15,070 nt of DNA from Ga0077527 sp964606765 (GTDB lineage Bacteria; Pseudomonadota; Gammaproteobacteria; Burkholderiales; SG8-41), in the NCBI GenBank assembly GCA_964606765.1, contig CAZSIR010000072.1, positions 1 to 15,070 of the forward strand, written 5' to 3'. This document shows positions 13,437 to 15,070 of the stretch, piece by piece. Both the position numbers and the translations under genes were made by a program. Under the pieces are notes generated by a model that ran no database searches, was not told where the DNA came from, and saw nothing but the letters and a program-made list of their open reading frames with translations. Numbering within the stretch: position 1 is the stretch's first letter; every line of letters starts with the position of its first letter.

Positions 13437-14948
13437 TTACATGTGGTAGGCCTTCTCGCCATGCTCGTTGATGTCCAGGCCTTCGCGCTCGACCTCTTCG
13501 GTCACGCGCAGCCCGACGATCATGTCGACGATCTTGTAGGCGACCAGTGCCACGACGCCTGACCAGACGATGGCCACGCCCACGCCCCAGAACTGGCTGA
13601 CGAGTTGCGTGCCCATGTCGAAATCACCGACCTTGTTGGCGACGTAGTCGTAGACACCCGTGCCGCCCAGCGCCGGCGAGACGAACACGCCGGTGAGGAT
13701 CGAGCCGAGGATGCCGCCGACGGCGTGCACACCGAACACGTCCAGCGCGTCGTCCGCGCCGAGCATGCGTTTCAGGCCGTTGACGCCCCACAGGCAGACC
13801 ACGCCGGCAAGCAGGCCGATGATCAGGCCGCCCATCGGGCCGACGAAACCGCAGGCCGGGGTGATGGCCACCAGGCCGGCAACGGCACCTGAAGCGGCGC
13901 CGAGCATCGAAGGTTTGCCTTTCAGCATCCATTCGAAAATCATCCACGACATCGTGGCGCCGGCGGTTGCAATCAGCGTGTTGGCCAGGGCCAGGGCGGC
14001 AGTGCCGGTGGCTTCAAGGTTGGAGCCGGCGTTGAAGCCGAACCAGCCCACCCACAGCAGCGCAGCACCGACCATGGTCAGCGTGAGGCTGTGCGGCGAC
14101 ATGGCTTCCTTGCCGAAACCGACACGCTTGCCCACCAGGTAGGCACCCACCAGACCGGCAACGCCGGCGTTGATGTGCACCACGGTGCCGCCGGCAAAGT
14201 CCAGCGCGCCCTTGGCCCACAGGAAGCCTGCGGCAGCGGAGACTTTTTCCAGCGATGCGGCGTCGGTGATGGCATCCGGGCCGTCCCAGTACCACACCAT
14301 GTGCGCCATCGGCAGGTACGCGAACGTGAACCAGAGCACGATGAAAATCAGCACTGCGGAGAATTTCATCCGCTCGGCGAAGGCACCGACGATCAGGGCA
14401 GGAGTAATGCCGGCGAACGTGGCCTGGAACGCAATGAACACCAGCTCGGGTATGACCACGCCCTTGCTGAAGGTCGCGCCCACCGAATCCGCGGTCACGC
14501 CCGACAGGAACAGCTTGTCGAAATTGCCGAAGAAGGTGCCGCCGCCGCCGAAGGCGACGGTGTAGCCATAAATGGCCCATAACACCACGCACATCGAAAA
14601 CACGACGTAGACCTGCATCAGCACGGACAGCGTGTTCTTGGCGCGGACCATGCCGCCGTAGAACAGTGCGAGTCCGGGTACCGTCATCAGGATCACCAGG
14701 ATGGTGGCGACCATCATCCAGGCGGTATCGCCCTTGACGGGGGTCGGCGCCGGAGCGGCGGCAGCCGGAGCAGCTGCAGGTGCTGCGGCGGCAGGCGCCG
14801 CGGCGGGGGCGGCGGCCGGTGCAGCGGCCGGTGCAGCGGCAGGTGCCGTTGCAGCCGGTGCTTCAGCAGGTTTGTCCTGCGCGACTGCCGGCGTCCCTGC
14901 AAAGCTCAGGGCACCGAAAAGCGCCAGAACTGCGAATAATTTTTTCAT
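13437..14948 (-). CDS. amtB: Ammonium transporter AmtB with Ala/Pro-rich periplasmic extension
   Basis: AmtB is a trimeric inner-membrane ammonium channel whose activity is blocked by PII (GlnK) when nitrogen is sufficient. The 503-residue protein starts with a cleavable signal peptide (MKKLFAVLALFGALSFAGTP, then AVAQ). An Ala/Pro linker (27-70) and about 11 membrane segments follow. The channel residues are visible as D250 (ALDFAGG), H258 (VVHINAG) and H408 (DVFGVHAVGG), matching D160, H168 and H318 of E. coli AmtB. ATG 14948 is chosen over a TTG at 14960 because GGAG lies six bases before it. It follows a PII gene by 12 bp, the classic glnK-amtB arrangement. NtrC/sigma54 control is likely but the promoter is outside the window. 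Confidence 0.97.
   Translation of the reverse strand: MKKLFAVLALFGALSFAGTPAVAQDKPAEAPAATAPAAAPAAAPAAAPAAAPAAAAPAAAPAAAAPAPTPVKGDTAWMMVATILVILMTVPGLALFYGGMVRAKNTLSVLMQVYVVFSMCVVLWAIYGYTVAFGGGGTFFGNFDKLFLSGVTADSVGATFSKGVVIPELVFIAFQATFAGITPALIVGAFAERMKFSAVLIFIVLWFTFAYLPMAHMVWYWDGPDAITDAASLEKVSAAAGFLWAKGALDFAGGTVVHINAGVAGLVGAYLVGKRVGFGKEAMSPHSLTLTMVGAALLWVGWFGFNAGSNLEATGTAALALANTLIATAGATMSWMIFEWMLKGKPSMLGAASGAVAGLVAITPACGFVGPMGGLIIGLLAGVVCLWGVNGLKRMLGADDALDVFGVHAVGGILGSILTGVFVSPALGGTGVYDYVANKVGDFDMGTQLVSQFWGVGVAIVWSGVVALVAYKIVDMIVGLRVTEEVEREGLDINEHGEKAYHM
14812..14847. repeat. Tandem 12-bp repeats encoding AAAP units of AmtB
   Basis: Three consecutive 12-mers (gcggccggtgca twice, then a copy with two changes) lie in the part of amtB encoding the Ala/Pro linker. 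Less regular copies continue on both sides (about 14739-14870). Each unit encodes four residues of the AAAP type, so gain or loss of a unit keeps the frame and only changes linker length. Confidence 0.8.
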
Positions 14949-14960
14949 CTTGTTCTCCAA

Positions 14961-15070
14961 TCAAAGGGCGTCCGCGCCGGTCTCGCCGGTGCGGATGCGG
15001 ATCACCTGTTCCAGTTCGGAGACGAAAATCTTGCCGTCGCCGATCTTGCCGGTGTTCGCGGATTTTTCGA
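14961..15070 (-). CDS. glnK: PII nitrogen regulatory protein, C-terminal part
   Basis: Only the last 35 residues are present; the gene runs off the right edge. They contain the PII C-terminal signature TGKIGDGKIFV, followed by SELEQVIRIRTGETG and the end ADAL. PII trimers sense 2-oxoglutarate and ATP/ADP and dock on AmtB. Position directly before amtB suggests the glnK paralogue, although the visible part alone cannot separate GlnK from GlnB. Confidence 0.95.
   Translation of the reverse strand, partial: EKSANTGKIGDGKIFVSELEQVIRIRTGETGADAL

Noticed and set aside
14949..14960. TTG start four codons upstream of the chosen amtB ATG
   Set aside because: It overlaps the Shine-Dalgarno sequence itself and is within a few bases of the PII stop codon.
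1..15070. CRISPR arrays, tRNA or rRNA genes, transposases, toxin-antitoxin or phage-defence genes
   Set aside because: Looked for on both strands; nothing with supporting motifs was seen.

Overview
This window looks like a chromosomal housekeeping region of a GC-rich betaproteobacterium. The evidence is gene content and order plus protein flavour: gatAB, a pyrE/xth divergent pair, metXW, an incomplete PTS (EIIA-Man, HPr, EI), gshAB with the Thiobacillus/Acidithiobacillus-type GshA, and a glnK-amtB pair. The order within the class (Rhodocyclales, Nitrosomonadales or Burkholderiales relatives) cannot be fixed from the sequence. There is no prophage, transposase, CRISPR array, tRNA or rRNA. Coding density is very high and several genes overlap.

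Layout, left to right. (1) 1-3114, + strand: gatA and gatB, two subunits of the tRNA-dependent amidotransferase. They are separated by a 134-bp palindromic repeat element with 28-bp terminal inverted repeats. A small hairpin holding the gatB Shine-Dalgarno sequence abuts the gatB start. (2) 3142-4468, - strand: pyrE, followed and overlapped by a gene for a secreted coiled-coil protein with a DUF4124-like head. (3) 4517-6576, + strand: xth (exodeoxyribonuclease III) and an ampG-like permease, overlapping by 4 bp. The ampG end overlaps the oppositely oriented metW by 16 bp. (4) 6561-8464, - strand: a methionine unit read promoter, SAM-II riboswitch, terminator, metX, metW. (5) 8509-10981, - strand: EIIA-Man, ptsH, ptsI, a PTS phosphorelay with no EIIB or EIIC here. 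(6) 11076-13318, - strand: gshA and gshB, glutathione synthesis, overlapping by ATGA. (7) 13380-15070, - strand: the end of a PII gene and amtB, closed by a strong intrinsic terminator.

The most interesting signal is non-coding. The 197-bp gap upstream of metX holds a TTGACA promoter, a SAM-II aptamer (8422 down to 8371) and an intrinsic terminator whose U-tract runs straight into the metX ATG. The 5' strand of the aptamer's P1 helix is also perfectly complementary (7 bp) to the 5' side of the terminator hairpin. This gives a complete testable mechanism: SAM present, P1 forms and transcription stops; SAM absent, P1 5' strand pairs with the terminator and metXW is transcribed. SAM-II switches are usually described as acting on translation, so a terminator platform is worth checking.

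The rest is mostly conserved core metabolism: Gln-tRNA/Asn-tRNA formation, pyrimidine synthesis, DNA repair, muropeptide recycling, methionine and glutathione synthesis (both sulfur and cysteine dependent), PTS signalling and ammonium uptake. No new multi-gene system was found.
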